Assembly: GCF_002257565.1 (NCBI RefSeq)
Contig: NZ_CP022736.1
Location: 3,038,001 to 3,102,000, forward strand
Direction: 5' to 3'
Length of the DNA stretch: 64,000 nucleotides
DNA from: Herbaspirillum sp. meg3
GTDB taxonomy: Bacteria; Pseudomonadota; Gammaproteobacteria; Burkholderiales; Burkholderiaceae_D
Shown here: positions 7,123-15,787 of the stretch, one piece after another
How positions within the stretch are numbered: the first letter of the stretch is position 1
How the letters are laid out: every line of letters starts with the position of its first letter
Notes under the pieces: generated by a model
Database searches by the model: none
The model's input: only the letters and a program-made list of their open reading frames with translations
Told to the model about the DNA's origin: nothing
Made by a program: the position numbers and the translations under genes

Positions 7123-8538
7123 ATGGCGAAGACGCTATATCAAAAACTGGTGGAGTCACATACGGTGGCGCGGCTCGACGAGCAAAACGTGCTGCTCTAT
7201 GCAGACCTGCACATCATGAACGAATACACCAGCCCGCAAGCATTCGCAGGGCTGCATGAAGCCGCTCGTCCGGTGGCCGTGCCAGGGCAGCACTTGTCCG
7301 TGGTGGACCACATCATCCCGACACATCCGGTGAGTTTTCGGATCATTCAGGATCCGTCGTCCGCGCTGCAAGCCAGCAATCTCGCCAAGAATTGCACCGA
7401 ACACGGCATCGTGCTGTTTGATACCAACGATGCCTTACAAGGGATTGAACACGTCATCACACCGGAACTGGGCATGATCCGCCCGGGCATGGTGGTGCTG
7501 TGCGGAGACAGTCACACCACGACCTATGGCGCGTTTGGCGCGCTTGGTTTTGGCATCGGCACGTCGGAAGTCGAACACGTATTGGCGACGCAGACACTGG
7601 TATACCGGTTGGCCAAGGACATGCGCATTCGCATAGACGGCGTGCTGCCCATGGGCTCCAGCGCCAAGGATCTGATCATGTATGTCATCAGTTGCATTGG
7701 TGCGCAAGGCGCCCGTGGTTACGTCGTGGAATTTCAGGGAAGCGCCATTGACGCCTTGTCCATGGAAGCGCGCATGACGCTGTGCAACATGACCGTGGAA
7801 GCCGGTGCGCGCGGTGCCTTGATTGCTCCCGATGACGCCGCCACCGACTACGTTCTGGAACGCGCACCGGACATTGCCGCGCAATACAAAGAAGCCGCAC
7901 TGGCGGAGTGGGCCACGCTGCATAGTGACCCCGAGGCCACATTCGACATCGAACATGTATTCGACGCACGTGACGTTGCCCCCTACGTCACGTGGGGAAC
8001 CAGCCCCGACCAGGCTGTGCCGGTGACAGGACAAGTTCCCTCGCCCGCATCGGCACCGGATGCCACGGTACGTGCCGCGTCCGAGCAGGCACTGCGCTAT
8101 ACCGGTCTGCAAAGCGGTACGAACATGGAAGGCATTGCCGTGCAGCGGGTGTTCATCGGTTCATGTACCAACGCCCGCATCGAAGACCTGCGTGTCGTAG
8201 CGGGAATCGTCAAGGGACGCAAAGTCGCCTCCTCGGTGCGCGCCATGGTGGTGCCGGGTTCCGGCGCCGTACGCCGACAGGCGGAACGTGAAGGCATCGC
8301 CCAGATACTCATCGACAGCGGCTTTGAATGGAGACAGCCGGGATGTTCCATGTGCCTGGCCATGAATGACGACTTCCTGTTGCCGGGTGAGCGCTGCGCT
8401 TCCACCACGAACAGAAACTTTGAAGGGCGACAAGGACGCGGCGGCATCACGCATCTGATGAGTCCGGCCATGGCGGCCGCAGCGGCCATTACCGGCTGCA
8501 TCACCGACGTCCGCAAATTTGGAGAAGCCCATGTCTGA
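7123..8538 (+). CDS. LeuC-like hydro-lyase large subunit (3-isopropylmalate dehydratase family)
   Basis: A 471-residue aconitase-superfamily protein. It carries the LeuC signature VLCGDSHTTTYGAFGALGFG and the three cysteines that hold the catalytic [4Fe-4S] cluster: one in FIGSCTNARIEDL and two in PGCSMCLAMN. With the small subunit encoded just downstream it should form a heterodimeric dehydratase/isomerase acting on a 2-hydroxy acid. A biosynthetic role in leucine is less likely because no leuB or leuA is adjacent, while a divergent LysR regulator and a 2-hydroxycarboxylate carrier are. A substrate such as citramalate or a related alkylmalate is inferred, not shown. It overlaps the next gene by 8 bases. 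Confidence 0.85.
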   Translation: MAKTLYQKLVESHTVARLDEQNVLLYADLHIMNEYTSPQAFAGLHEAARPVAVPGQHLSVVDHIIPTHPVSFRIIQDPSSALQASNLAKNCTEHGIVLFDTNDALQGIEHVITPELGMIRPGMVVLCGDSHTTTYGAFGALGFGIGTSEVEHVLATQTLVYRLAKDMRIRIDGVLPMGSSAKDLIMYVISCIGAQGARGYVVEFQGSAIDALSMEARMTLCNMTVEAGARGALIAPDDAATDYVLERAPDIAAQYKEAALAEWATLHSDPEATFDIEHVFDARDVAPYVTWGTSPDQAVPVTGQVPSPASAPDATVRAASEQALRYTGLQSGTNMEGIAVQRVFIGSCTNARIEDLRVVAGIVKGRKVASSVRAMVVPGSGAVRRQAEREGIAQILIDSGFEWRQPGCSMCLAMNDDFLLPGERCASTTNRNFEGRQGRGGITHLMSPAMAAAAAITGCITDVRKFGEAHV

Positions 8539-9229
8539 TATGACCACTATCGCTGGTATCTCGAATACCACCCGCGTCGAAGGTATCGCCGCATCCCTGC
8601 CCACGCCAAATCTGGATACCGACCAGATCATGCCCAAACAATTCTTGCGCGGCATCGACAAAAAAGGCTTGGACAACGGCTTGCTGTATGACCTGCGCTA
8701 TGACGCCGACAATCAGCTGCGCCCCGGTTTCGTTCTCAACCAGCCGGCATACAAAGGTGCTTCGATCATCGTCGCCGGCAGCAATTTCGGCTGTGGTTCG
8801 AGTCGCGAACATGCGGTATGGGGATTGCAGCAATTCGGCATCCGCGCGGTCATTGCCCCAAGTTTCGGAGAGATCTTTTATAGCAACGCGATGAATAACC
8901 GGTTGCTGCTGGTGATGCTTCCGGAGGCCGAGGTGCAACGCATCATGGAAGACGTGTCCAATCCGCTGACCAGCAATGTATTGATCGACGTCAGCAGCAT
9001 GACCGTCAAGAGCCACAGCGTAGAGGCCTCATTCACTTTGTCGGCCCGCCATCACCACATGTTTCTCGAAGGCCTCGACATCATCGGCGCGACCTTGTCG
9101 CTGCAAGACAAGATCAACGCATTTCAGGAGAAGCACTGGCAACAGCGCCCTTGGTTGCACAACATCGCTCACGTCACCAGGGCGCGGATCAATGCGACTT
9201 CGCCCGCCAAACCTCTGGGTAACAGCTAG
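8531..9229 (+). CDS. LeuD-like hydro-lyase small subunit
   Basis: A 232-residue partner of the preceding LeuC-like subunit. It contains the swivel-domain signature (LPTPNLDTDQIMPKQFLR at the start, then VAGSNFGCGSSREHAVWGL, whose GCGSSREHA loop binds the substrate carboxylates) and IAPSFGEIFYSNAMNNRLL. ATG 8531 with GGAG about 8 bases upstream is preferred over 8519. The protein is somewhat longer than ordinary LeuD. The last 30 or so residues, rich in Ala, Arg and Pro, extend beyond the usual end. The close overlap with the large subunit argues for translational coupling and equal dosage. Confidence 0.85.
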   Translation: MSDMTTIAGISNTTRVEGIAASLPTPNLDTDQIMPKQFLRGIDKKGLDNGLLYDLRYDADNQLRPGFVLNQPAYKGASIIVAGSNFGCGSSREHAVWGLQQFGIRAVIAPSFGEIFYSNAMNNRLLLVMLPEAEVQRIMEDVSNPLTSNVLIDVSSMTVKSHSVEASFTLSARHHHMFLEGLDIIGATLSLQDKINAFQEKHWQQRPWLHNIAHVTRARINATSPAKPLGNS

Positions 9230-9248
9230 CACTATTTCTTGAACCAGG

Positions 9249-9283
9249 CGGCAGCCGGCCCTACAAAATAAAAGAGGCTGCCG
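9249..9283 (+). terminator. Intercistronic hairpin between leuD-like and transporter genes
   Basis: Arms CGGCAGCC (9249-9256) and GGCTGCCG (9276-9283) can pair around a 19-base A-rich loop. There is no T-run, so this is more likely a transcript-stabilising or partial attenuating element than a full terminator. Confidence 0.35.
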
Positions 9284-9303
9284 TTCCCTATAAGGAGACA
9301 AAC

Positions 9304-10626
9304 ATGGAAGCAACTTCAATCGATTCGCCCCACACCCGGCAAGGTCTATGGCAATCAATCAGCAGCTATAAAATCGGCCCGCTGCCATTACCGATTTATG
9401 TCGCCATCGCGGCAATCACCGTCATTGCCGCGCTGAACAAAAAACTGCCCAATGACATCATCGGTGGCTTTGCCGTTCTCATGCTGGCCGGATTTCTGTT
9501 GGGCGAAATCGGCAGCCGGCTTCCCGTCTTCAAGCACATCGGCGGTGCAGCGATCCTGTGCCTCTTTGTGCCGTCTGCGCTCATCGGGTTCAAGCTGATG
9601 GACCCGGAGATGCTCAAGGCCATCACCACCACCATGAAGACGGCAAACCTGCAGTATCTCTACATCGCCTGCCTGGTCGCCGGCAGCATCCTGGGCATGA
9701 GCCACAAGGTGTTGGTGCAGGGCTTCATGCGCATGTTCCTTCCGCTGCTGATTGGCTCCATCGCTGCCATTGCGGTGGGGATCTCCGTCGGCTGGTTGTT
9801 TGGTTATACGCCCAAACATACCTTCTTCTTCATCATCATTCCGATCTTTGGAGGCGGTATCGGCGAAGGAATCCTGCCGCTCTCCATCGGCTATTCGGAA
9901 ATCCTTGGCAGACCACAGGCTGAGTTGATCGCGATGCTGGTTCCTGCCGCGCTGCTGGGCAATGTTGTGGCGATTCTGTCGAGTGGCGTCCTCCGCTGGA
10001 TCGGCGACAAGAAGCCGCATCTGAACGGCAATGGCTACCTCGTCAAGTCAGGTGAAGATGTCGACCTGCTCAAAACCGATCACACCAGCGTCCCCATTGA
10101 CTTGGGCCTGATGGGTGCCGGCCTGCTGGTCAGCTGCGCATTTTTCATTCTCGGCGCGGTGCTGTCGGAATACACCGGCATCCCCGGCCCGATTCTGATG
10201 ATCATCAGCGCAGCATTGCTGAAAGTGTTCAAGCTGATTCCAGAGAAGATCGAACTGGGCGCCTACCAGATGTACAAATTCGTTTCGAGCAATCTGACGT
10301 TTGCCATCCTCGTCGGTCTGGGAGCGTTGTTCGTGTCGTGGAAGGATTTGGTTCATGCCTTTACACCGGGCTACTTTGCGGTCTGTGCGGCTACCGTCAT
10401 CTCGCTGGTGGCATCCGGCTTCTTCGCCGGGAAATGGCTCAACATGTATCCGGTGGAAGCCGGCATTGTGACGGCTTGCCACAGCGGCCTCGGCGGAACC
10501 GGTGACGTCGCGATTCTGTCCGCCTCAAACCGGATGGGCCTGATGCCCTTCGCGCAGATATCCACGCGTATCGGCGGCGCCGTCATGATTGTGTGCGCCA
10601 CGCTGCTGCTGAAGTTGTTCAACTAG
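9304..10626 (+). CDS. 2-hydroxycarboxylate transporter (CitS/MaeN/CimH family)
   Basis: A 440-residue inner-membrane symporter with about eleven hydrophobic segments. It has the two re-entrant-loop motifs of the 2HCT family: IPIFGGGIGEGILPLSIGYS in the first half and CHSGLGGTGDVAILSASNRM in the second. Known members carry citrate, malate, citramalate or lactate with sodium ions or protons. It follows the LeuCD-like genes after 74 bases with a good AAGGAG before the ATG. It is therefore the likely uptake system for the substrate of that dehydratase. The exact substrate and coupling ion are not determined. Confidence 0.92.
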   Translation: MEATSIDSPHTRQGLWQSISSYKIGPLPLPIYVAIAAITVIAALNKKLPNDIIGGFAVLMLAGFLLGEIGSRLPVFKHIGGAAILCLFVPSALIGFKLMDPEMLKAITTTMKTANLQYLYIACLVAGSILGMSHKVLVQGFMRMFLPLLIGSIAAIAVGISVGWLFGYTPKHTFFFIIIPIFGGGIGEGILPLSIGYSEILGRPQAELIAMLVPAALLGNVVAILSSGVLRWIGDKKPHLNGNGYLVKSGEDVDLLKTDHTSVPIDLGLMGAGLLVSCAFFILGAVLSEYTGIPGPILMIISAALLKVFKLIPEKIELGAYQMYKFVSSNLTFAILVGLGALFVSWKDLVHAFTPGYFAVCAATVISLVASGFFAGKWLNMYPVEAGIVTACHSGLGGTGDVAILSASNRMGLMPFAQISTRIGGAVMIVCATLLLKLFN

Positions 10627-10640
10627 CGCTTATATCAATC

Positions 10641-10678
10641 GCATGGCTGTTCCAGGATGATCCTTGGAACAGCCATGC
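10641..10678. terminator. Bidirectional terminator-like hairpin
   Basis: A perfect 14-base inverted repeat (10641-10654 and 10665-10678, GCATGGCTGTTCCA and its complement) separates the convergent transporter and GNAT genes. Neither side has a strong T-run. The stem is long and stable, so termination of both transcripts is likely but not certain. Confidence 0.65.
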
Positions 10679-10691
10679 GTCTTGCCCGTCT

Positions 10692-11174
10692 TCAGAGTAA
10701 TTTTCGATAGACGACAAATCCCGACTTCTCAGCGACTTTGTCGTACAGCTTCATGGCAGTGGCATTGGTCTCGTGCGTCTGCCAATAGACTCTGCCGCTG
10801 CCTGCCGTCTTTGCCCGGACATAGACTTCTTCGATCAACTTGCGCGCCACGCCCTGCCCTCTGGACGACTCTGCTGTAAAGAGATCCTGCATGTAGCAGT
10901 TGGGACCAATCTGCGTCGTGCTGCGATGGAACAGAAAATGCGCCAGCCCGATCAATTGCCCCGCGTGTTCGGCCACGATCGCATGTACCGGTTCATAGGC
11001 ATCAAAAAACCGTGACCACGTCATTGCCGTGATCTCATCGGCCAGCGCGGTCTCGCCATGGCGTCCGTAGAAGGCGTTGTAACCCTGCCATAACACCTGC
11101 CATGCCGCAAAGTCGTCCTTGCGTAGTGAACGGATATGGATTGGATCGCCTTGCACGAGCGGGGTACCTGTCAT
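10692..11174 (-). CDS. GNAT-family N-acetyltransferase
   Basis: A 160-residue protein with the GNAT fold. The acetyl-CoA pyrophosphate-binding motif appears as ESSRGQGVARKLIEEVYVRA (Q/RxxGxG/A form), preceded by the beta strand CYMQDLFTA and followed by the usual C-terminal YDKVAEKSGFVVYRK. The substrate is unknown. ATG 11174 is chosen because the conserved fold starts there; longer in-frame starts at 11204 and 11267 would add a basic tail without known function. It is convergent with the carrier gene. Confidence 0.82.
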   Translation of the reverse strand: MTGTPLVQGDPIHIRSLRKDDFAAWQVLWQGYNAFYGRHGETALADEITAMTWSRFFDAYEPVHAIVAEHAGQLIGLAHFLFHRSTTQIGPNCYMQDLFTAESSRGQGVARKLIEEVYVRAKTAGSGRVYWQTHETNATAMKLYDKVAEKSGFVVYRKLL

Positions 11175-11634
11175 TTTTCGCTTTCTGAATGAGATGGGTT
11201 GCATTGGCCTGCCTTGACCTGGCAGTCCGGGCTGAACCGTATCGTACAAAGTATTTCCCAACGGCATGCGGCACGGAACGATAAAACGCGTTGACCATCT
11301 TGCGCCGTCACTGCAGCACGGCGTCCGGACTCTCGCGCGTCGGGAATGATAGCAAACCTCGCTTGCTTCCGATCTATCGGGAATGGGAACGCCCCTGGGC
11401 GGAAATCACGAATATGCCTCGAGAAACAAGCTCATACCGGTCATGAATTTGCTCGCTTTCCCTGCTGAGCCTCCTTCAGAAAACAGCCCTGAATATCATC
11501 GACATTGGAGATTTTCAAACCTCTGAACCAAAAACATATTTTGGTTTGAACCTGATAGTAGCCGCTGTATTGAACCCCGTGGATCAGTGAAACTACGGGC
11601 GCTCAGTCACTACTAATAACTATCGGAGATAAAT
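11175..11634. other. Divergent intergenic region, probable promoters only
   Basis: The 460 bases between the GNAT start and the MFS start contain no convincing gene. Notable is the inverted repeat at 11526-11546, about 90 bases before the MFS start. Confidence 0.5.
11526..11546. promoter_or_regulatory. Inverted repeat, possible operator
   Basis: AACCAAAA (11526-11533) and TTTTGGTT (11539-11546) form a perfect 8-base palindrome with a 5-base spacer. Its position about 90 bases ahead of the MFS gene suits a binding site for a transcription factor. Which protein binds it is unknown. Confidence 0.4.
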
Positions 11635-12942
11635 TTGAATCCCACCACCAACGATGCCGCCGGCTACCATGCCGGCGCAGCCGACTCCGTCTACGCCAGA
11701 ATAGCGTTGCGCTTCCTCCCGCTCCTGTTCGTTTGCTACGTCATGGCGTATCTCGACCGCGTGAATGTCGGCTTTGCAAAGCTGCAAATGCTCAACGACC
11801 TGCAATTGAGCGAAACCGTCTACGGGCTCGGTGCCGGCGTCTTCTTTCTTGGCTATTTCATTTTCGAGGTTCCCAGCAACCTGCTGCTGCACAAGATCGG
11901 CGCGCGGCGCTGGATCGCACGCATCATGATCACGTGGTCAATATTGTCGATGTGCACGGCGTGGGTGTCGACGCCGCTGCAGCTCTACGTGGTGCGCTTC
12001 CTTCTGGGCATCGCAGAGGCCGGGTTCTATCCCGGCATGCTGCTCTATCTCACCTACTGGTTTCCAGCGCATCGCCGCGGCCGCATGGTGGCATTGCTGA
12101 CTGCGGGCAATCCCGTTTCCGGCATGCTGGGCGGCCCGTTGTCCGGATTTCTGATGACTTCCATGGCGGGAGTGGGAGGCATGTATGGCTGGCAGTGGCT
12201 GTTCATTCTCGAAGCACTGCCGGGCATCTTGTTGGGCATCGTTGTCTTTCGTCATTTGAATGACCGTGTTGCAGATGCCGGTTGGCTGAGCGCAGAAGAA
12301 CGCGCAATGGTCCAGCGTGACATCGACATGGACAACACTTCCAGAACGCATGCCTCGATAGGCGCGACATTCAAATCCGGACGCGTGTGGCTGCTGGCGC
12401 TGATCTTGTTCTGCATCATCATGGGTTCCTACGCGCTGAGCTTCTGGCAACCGACCATCATCAAAGGGACCGGCATCACCAATCCAACCCTGATCGGCAT
12501 CCTGACCATCATCCCTTACACCGCGGCGCTATTGAGCATGATCCTGATGGGACGCAGCGCAGACAAGCATCGCGAGCGGCGCTGGCACGTCATTGTTCCG
12601 GCACTCTTTGCGGCATGTGGCTTCGTGGTTTGTGCCAACACCGCACATAGCGCAGTGTTGTCGGTCGTCGGTCTGACCATGGTGGCCATGGGCGTGGTCA
12701 GCGCGCTGCCCATGTTCTGGGCGCTGCCGACGTCGTTTCTGGGAGGTGCAGGAGCGGCAGCAGGGATTGCCTTGATCAATTCAACGGCCAATCTGGCCGG
12801 CTTCATCAGCCCGACAGTCATCGGCGCACTCAAGAGCATGACCGGAACGCTGTCCTCGGGCTTGTATCTGGTGGCAGGCACGCTGACGCTGGCGGCGCTG
12901 CTGATCTGGGCCTTCATCCCTGCCCGCCTGGTGAATCGCTGA
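11635..12942 (+). CDS. MFS transporter, anion:cation symporter (ACS) family
   Basis: A 435-residue carrier with twelve predicted membrane segments. The stretch YLDRVNVGFAKLQMLNDL near the start and GIAEAGFYPGMLLYLTYWFP with the following RRGRMVA are typical of the phthalate/tartrate/D-galactonate ACS family. It starts with TTG at 11635, supported by CGGAGAT six to twelve bases upstream; no ATG fits as well. A LysR gene converges on it, and an IlvD/Edd dehydratase gene lies beyond. The likely substrate is therefore a sugar acid or similar carboxylate, by inference. Confidence 0.88.
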   Translation: MNPTTNDAAGYHAGAADSVYARIALRFLPLLFVCYVMAYLDRVNVGFAKLQMLNDLQLSETVYGLGAGVFFLGYFIFEVPSNLLLHKIGARRWIARIMITWSILSMCTAWVSTPLQLYVVRFLLGIAEAGFYPGMLLYLTYWFPAHRRGRMVALLTAGNPVSGMLGGPLSGFLMTSMAGVGGMYGWQWLFILEALPGILLGIVVFRHLNDRVADAGWLSAEERAMVQRDIDMDNTSRTHASIGATFKSGRVWLLALILFCIIMGSYALSFWQPTIIKGTGITNPTLIGILTIIPYTAALLSMILMGRSADKHRERRWHVIVPALFAACGFVVCANTAHSAVLSVVGLTMVAMGVVSALPMFWALPTSFLGGAGAAAGIALINSTANLAGFISPTVIGALKSMTGTLSSGLYLVAGTLTLAALLIWAFIPARLVNR

Positions 12943-12955
12943 CGCAGACCAAACC

Positions 12956-13002
12956 AAGCGCCTGCGCAGGTCGACAGATGATCAGGCCGCCTGCAGGCGC
13001 TT
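12956..13002. terminator. Hairpin between convergent MFS and LysR genes
   Basis: AAGCGCCTGC (12956-12965) can pair with GCAGGCGCTT (12993-13002), the latter overlapping the LysR stop codon. It has no T-run; a shared bidirectional termination signal is plausible. Confidence 0.4.
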
Positions 13003-13903
13003 ATCTGCGGGCTATGCGCGGCTTGTTGCCGTGGCCTCGGAATACCGTTTCGGCGTGTTCAAGAAACAGCCTGGCAAGATGCGAATGCGGACTCTGCTCG
13101 CCCCAGATAAATCCTATGCGCCGCACTGGTGCCTTGTTCGGCAGCGGTATGCGCGCAATCGAGAGACCGCCGGACCATAGCGCCGACCAGTCCGGCAGCA
13201 GCGAAACACCCAGCCCATGGTCAATCATCACCGCGATGGACATCAGGCCATTGATTTCGAGACGTTGATGCGGACGTATGCCGTGATCGCGCAAGTATCG
13301 GTCAGCCAGCTGGCCGCCCCAGACGGTGCGGTCATAGCGGATAAAGGGTTGATTGCGAAGCAGTTCGTGAGGATCACCGTCGGCCAGATCGACCGGCGCG
13401 ACCACCACCAATGGCTCATCCATCAGCGGTCGCCATTCGCACGTTTTTGGGATGGCGAATTGCGGTTCGACAACCACGGCGGCATCGAGCTCTCCCGAGG
13501 CCACCATGCGACACAGTTCGACCGATGCATTGGATACCACCGACACCGACAAGTCGGGATGCTCGGCATAGAGCTTTCGCAACACCGGAGGAAGAACGGT
13601 GGTCAATGCCGACACGAAGGTGCCCAGTCTCAACTCGCCAACCGGCAACTCCTTCGTCGCCATGGCGCGCAGGTCACGCTCTTCGCGCAACATGCTGCGG
13701 GCGCTGTCGAGAATGTTCAGACCGGCCGCCGTCGGCTTGACGGAGCGCCCGGAACGTTTGACGAGCGGCGTACCCAGTTCCTCCTCCAAGGCGCGCACGC
13801 GCGCAGCGAGCGCCGCCGATGTCAGATCCAGACGCCTGGCGGCCTCGGCGATCGAGCCGCACTCGACGGTGGTGACGAAGCTTTGAATGTAGCGGATATC
13901 CAT
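13001..13903 (-). CDS. LysR-family transcriptional regulator
   Basis: A 300-residue regulator. The N-terminal HTH (DIRYIQSFVTTVECGSIAEA, then LTSAALAARVRALEEELGTP) is canonical LysR, and an effector-binding domain follows (GELRLGTFVSALTTVLPPVL). It is divergent from the IlvD/Edd dehydratase (162 bases between) and convergent with the ACS transporter. It probably senses the transported acid or its product. The C-terminus is slightly extended and basic (GHGNKPRIARR). Confidence 0.92.
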   Translation of the reverse strand: MDIRYIQSFVTTVECGSIAEAARRLDLTSAALAARVRALEEELGTPLVKRSGRSVKPTAAGLNILDSARSMLREERDLRAMATKELPVGELRLGTFVSALTTVLPPVLRKLYAEHPDLSVSVVSNASVELCRMVASGELDAAVVVEPQFAIPKTCEWRPLMDEPLVVVAPVDLADGDPHELLRNQPFIRYDRTVWGGQLADRYLRDHGIRPHQRLEINGLMSIAVMIDHGLGVSLLPDWSALWSGGLSIARIPLPNKAPVRRIGFIWGEQSPHSHLARLFLEHAETVFRGHGNKPRIARR

Positions 13904-14065
13904 TCGCAGATAGTAAAAAATATTTTCTTTTTAAGCAAGCAATACCAAATTGTTTTTTCTAATAGAAGGATTCAGAATCAGCATTTTCGGCTTGATGTTA
14001 CGGAGCCTTCCACAACAACAGCCTGCCCGCCAACGGCGCCGGCGACACAATGAGGAAAGAGATAA

Positions 14066-15787
14066 ATGAAACCCAAGCAAACCGGTTTGAAGAAGGGTCT
14101 GACCAACTACGGCGATCAAGGATTCTCGCTGTTTCTGCGCAAGGCCTTCATCAAAGGCGCGGGTTATACGGACAAGGCGCTTGAGCGCCCGGTGGTGGGT
14201 ATTGTCAACACCGGCAGCAGCTACAACCCCTGCCATGGCAATGCGCCTCAGCTCATCGAAGCCGTCAAGCGAGGCGTCATGCTGGCGGGAGGACTGCCGA
14301 TGGACTTTCCTACCATCTCGATTCACGAGAGTTTCTCGGCGCCCACGAGCATGTACCTGCGCAACCTGATGTCGATGGACACCGAAGAAATGGTACGCGC
14401 CCAACCGATGGATGCCGTGGTGCTCATCGGCGGCTGCGACAAGACGGTTCCCGCACAGCTAATGGGTGCCGCATCGGCGGGCATTCCTTCCATCCAGCTC
14501 ATTACCGGCTCCATGCTGACCGGCAGCCATCGCGGAGAACGCGTGGGTGCTTGCACAGACTGCCGTCGCTACTGGGGGAAATATCGTGCGGAAGAAATCA
14601 CCACCGAAGAGGTTTCGCAAGTCAATAATCAGCTCGTCGCCAGCGTGGGAACCTGTTCCGTCATGGGCACCGCCAGCACCATGGCGTGTATCGCTGAAGC
14701 TCTGGGAATGACGGTGCCGGGTGGCGCATCGCCTCCGGCGGTAACGGCAGACCGCATCCGCGTGGCGGAAGAAACCGGATCACGCGCGGTCCAGATGGCG
14801 CACGACGGCTTGACGATCGACAAAATACTCACGCCCGCCGCATTCGAAAATGCCATGCGCGTGCTACTGGCCATCGGCGGCTCCACCAACGGCATCGTGC
14901 ACCTGACGGCGATTGCAGGACGCATGGGACTGGAAATCGACCTGGATGCACTTGACCGCATGGGCCGCAGCACGCCAGTGCTGCTCGACCTGAAGCCATC
15001 AGGACAGCATTACATGGAAGACTTCCACCACGCAGGCGGTATGGCGACGCTGCTGCGCGAACTGAAACCGCTGCTGCGTCTGGAAGCCATGACGGTGACA
15101 GGAAGAACGCTGGGTGAGGAAATCGAACTTGCCGGTGAGGGATTTCCGCAAGACGTGGTTCGCTCTGCCGACAACCCCATTTTTCCGCAAGGTGGCATTG
15201 CCGTCTTGCGCGGCAATCTTGCCCCCGGCGGAGCGATCATCAAGCAGTCGGCTGCCGATGCCAAACTGATGGAACATGAAGGTCGCGCCGTCGTATTTGA
15301 AAACATGCAAGACATGGCAGAGCGTATCGACAGCGATGATCTGGATGTGACAGCAGACGACATCCTGGTCCTCAAGAACATCGGCCCCAAAGGCGCCCCC
15401 GGCATGCCCGAGGCAGGCTACATTCCGATTCCCCGGAAACTGGCGCGCGCCGGCGTCAAAGACATCGTGCGTATTTCCGACGGGCGCATGAGCGGCACCG
15501 CATTTGGCACAATCGTGTTGCACGTCACCCCGGAAGCAGCCATTGGTGGGCCGCTAGCCTATGTCCGGAATGGCGACAGAATTCGCCTGAGCGTGATGCA
15601 ACGTCAGATCGCCCTGCTGGTGTCGGATGAAGAACTCGCAAGGCGTTCGCAGGAAAACCCGGTGGTCATACCGACGGCTGAGCGTGGCTACGCAAAGCTG
15701 TTTCTGGATACCGTGACGCAGGCCGATCAAGGTGTGGACTTTGATTTCCTTCGTGCCAAAAGAATGATCGGAAAAACGCCTGAGTAA
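14066..15787 (+). CDS. IlvD/Edd-family dehydratase, probably for a sugar acid
   Basis: A 573-residue iron-sulfur dehydratase. Cysteines in SSYNPCHGNAP, LIGGCDKTVPAQLMG and SVGTCSVMGTASTM correspond to the cluster ligands of the family, and SDGRMSGTAFGTIVLHVTPE is the conserved C-terminal active-site block. The insert GSHRGERVGACTDCRRYW is typical of pentonate/arabonate-type dehydratases rather than of dihydroxy-acid dehydratase of branched-chain synthesis. It should convert an aldonate to a 2-keto-3-deoxy acid. The divergent LysR gene and the ACS carrier support a sugar-acid pathway. The next steps (aldolase or second dehydratase) are not in this window. Confidence 0.85.
   Translation: MKPKQTGLKKGLTNYGDQGFSLFLRKAFIKGAGYTDKALERPVVGIVNTGSSYNPCHGNAPQLIEAVKRGVMLAGGLPMDFPTISIHESFSAPTSMYLRNLMSMDTEEMVRAQPMDAVVLIGGCDKTVPAQLMGAASAGIPSIQLITGSMLTGSHRGERVGACTDCRRYWGKYRAEEITTEEVSQVNNQLVASVGTCSVMGTASTMACIAEALGMTVPGGASPPAVTADRIRVAEETGSRAVQMAHDGLTIDKILTPAAFENAMRVLLAIGGSTNGIVHLTAIAGRMGLEIDLDALDRMGRSTPVLLDLKPSGQHYMEDFHHAGGMATLLRELKPLLRLEAMTVTGRTLGEEIELAGEGFPQDVVRSADNPIFPQGGIAVLRGNLAPGGAIIKQSAADAKLMEHEGRAVVFENMQDMAERIDSDDLDVTADDILVLKNIGPKGAPGMPEAGYIPIPRKLARAGVKDIVRISDGRMSGTAFGTIVLHVTPEAAIGGPLAYVRNGDRIRLSVMQRQIALLVSDEELARRSQENPVVIPTAERGYAKLFLDTVTQADQGVDFDFLRAKRMIGKTPE

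Noticed and set aside
7123..9229. Biosynthetic leuCD
   Set aside because: Not fully excluded, but leuA/leuB are absent, a divergent LysR regulator and a 2-hydroxycarboxylate carrier are attached, and the small subunit has an extended end; a catabolic role fits better.
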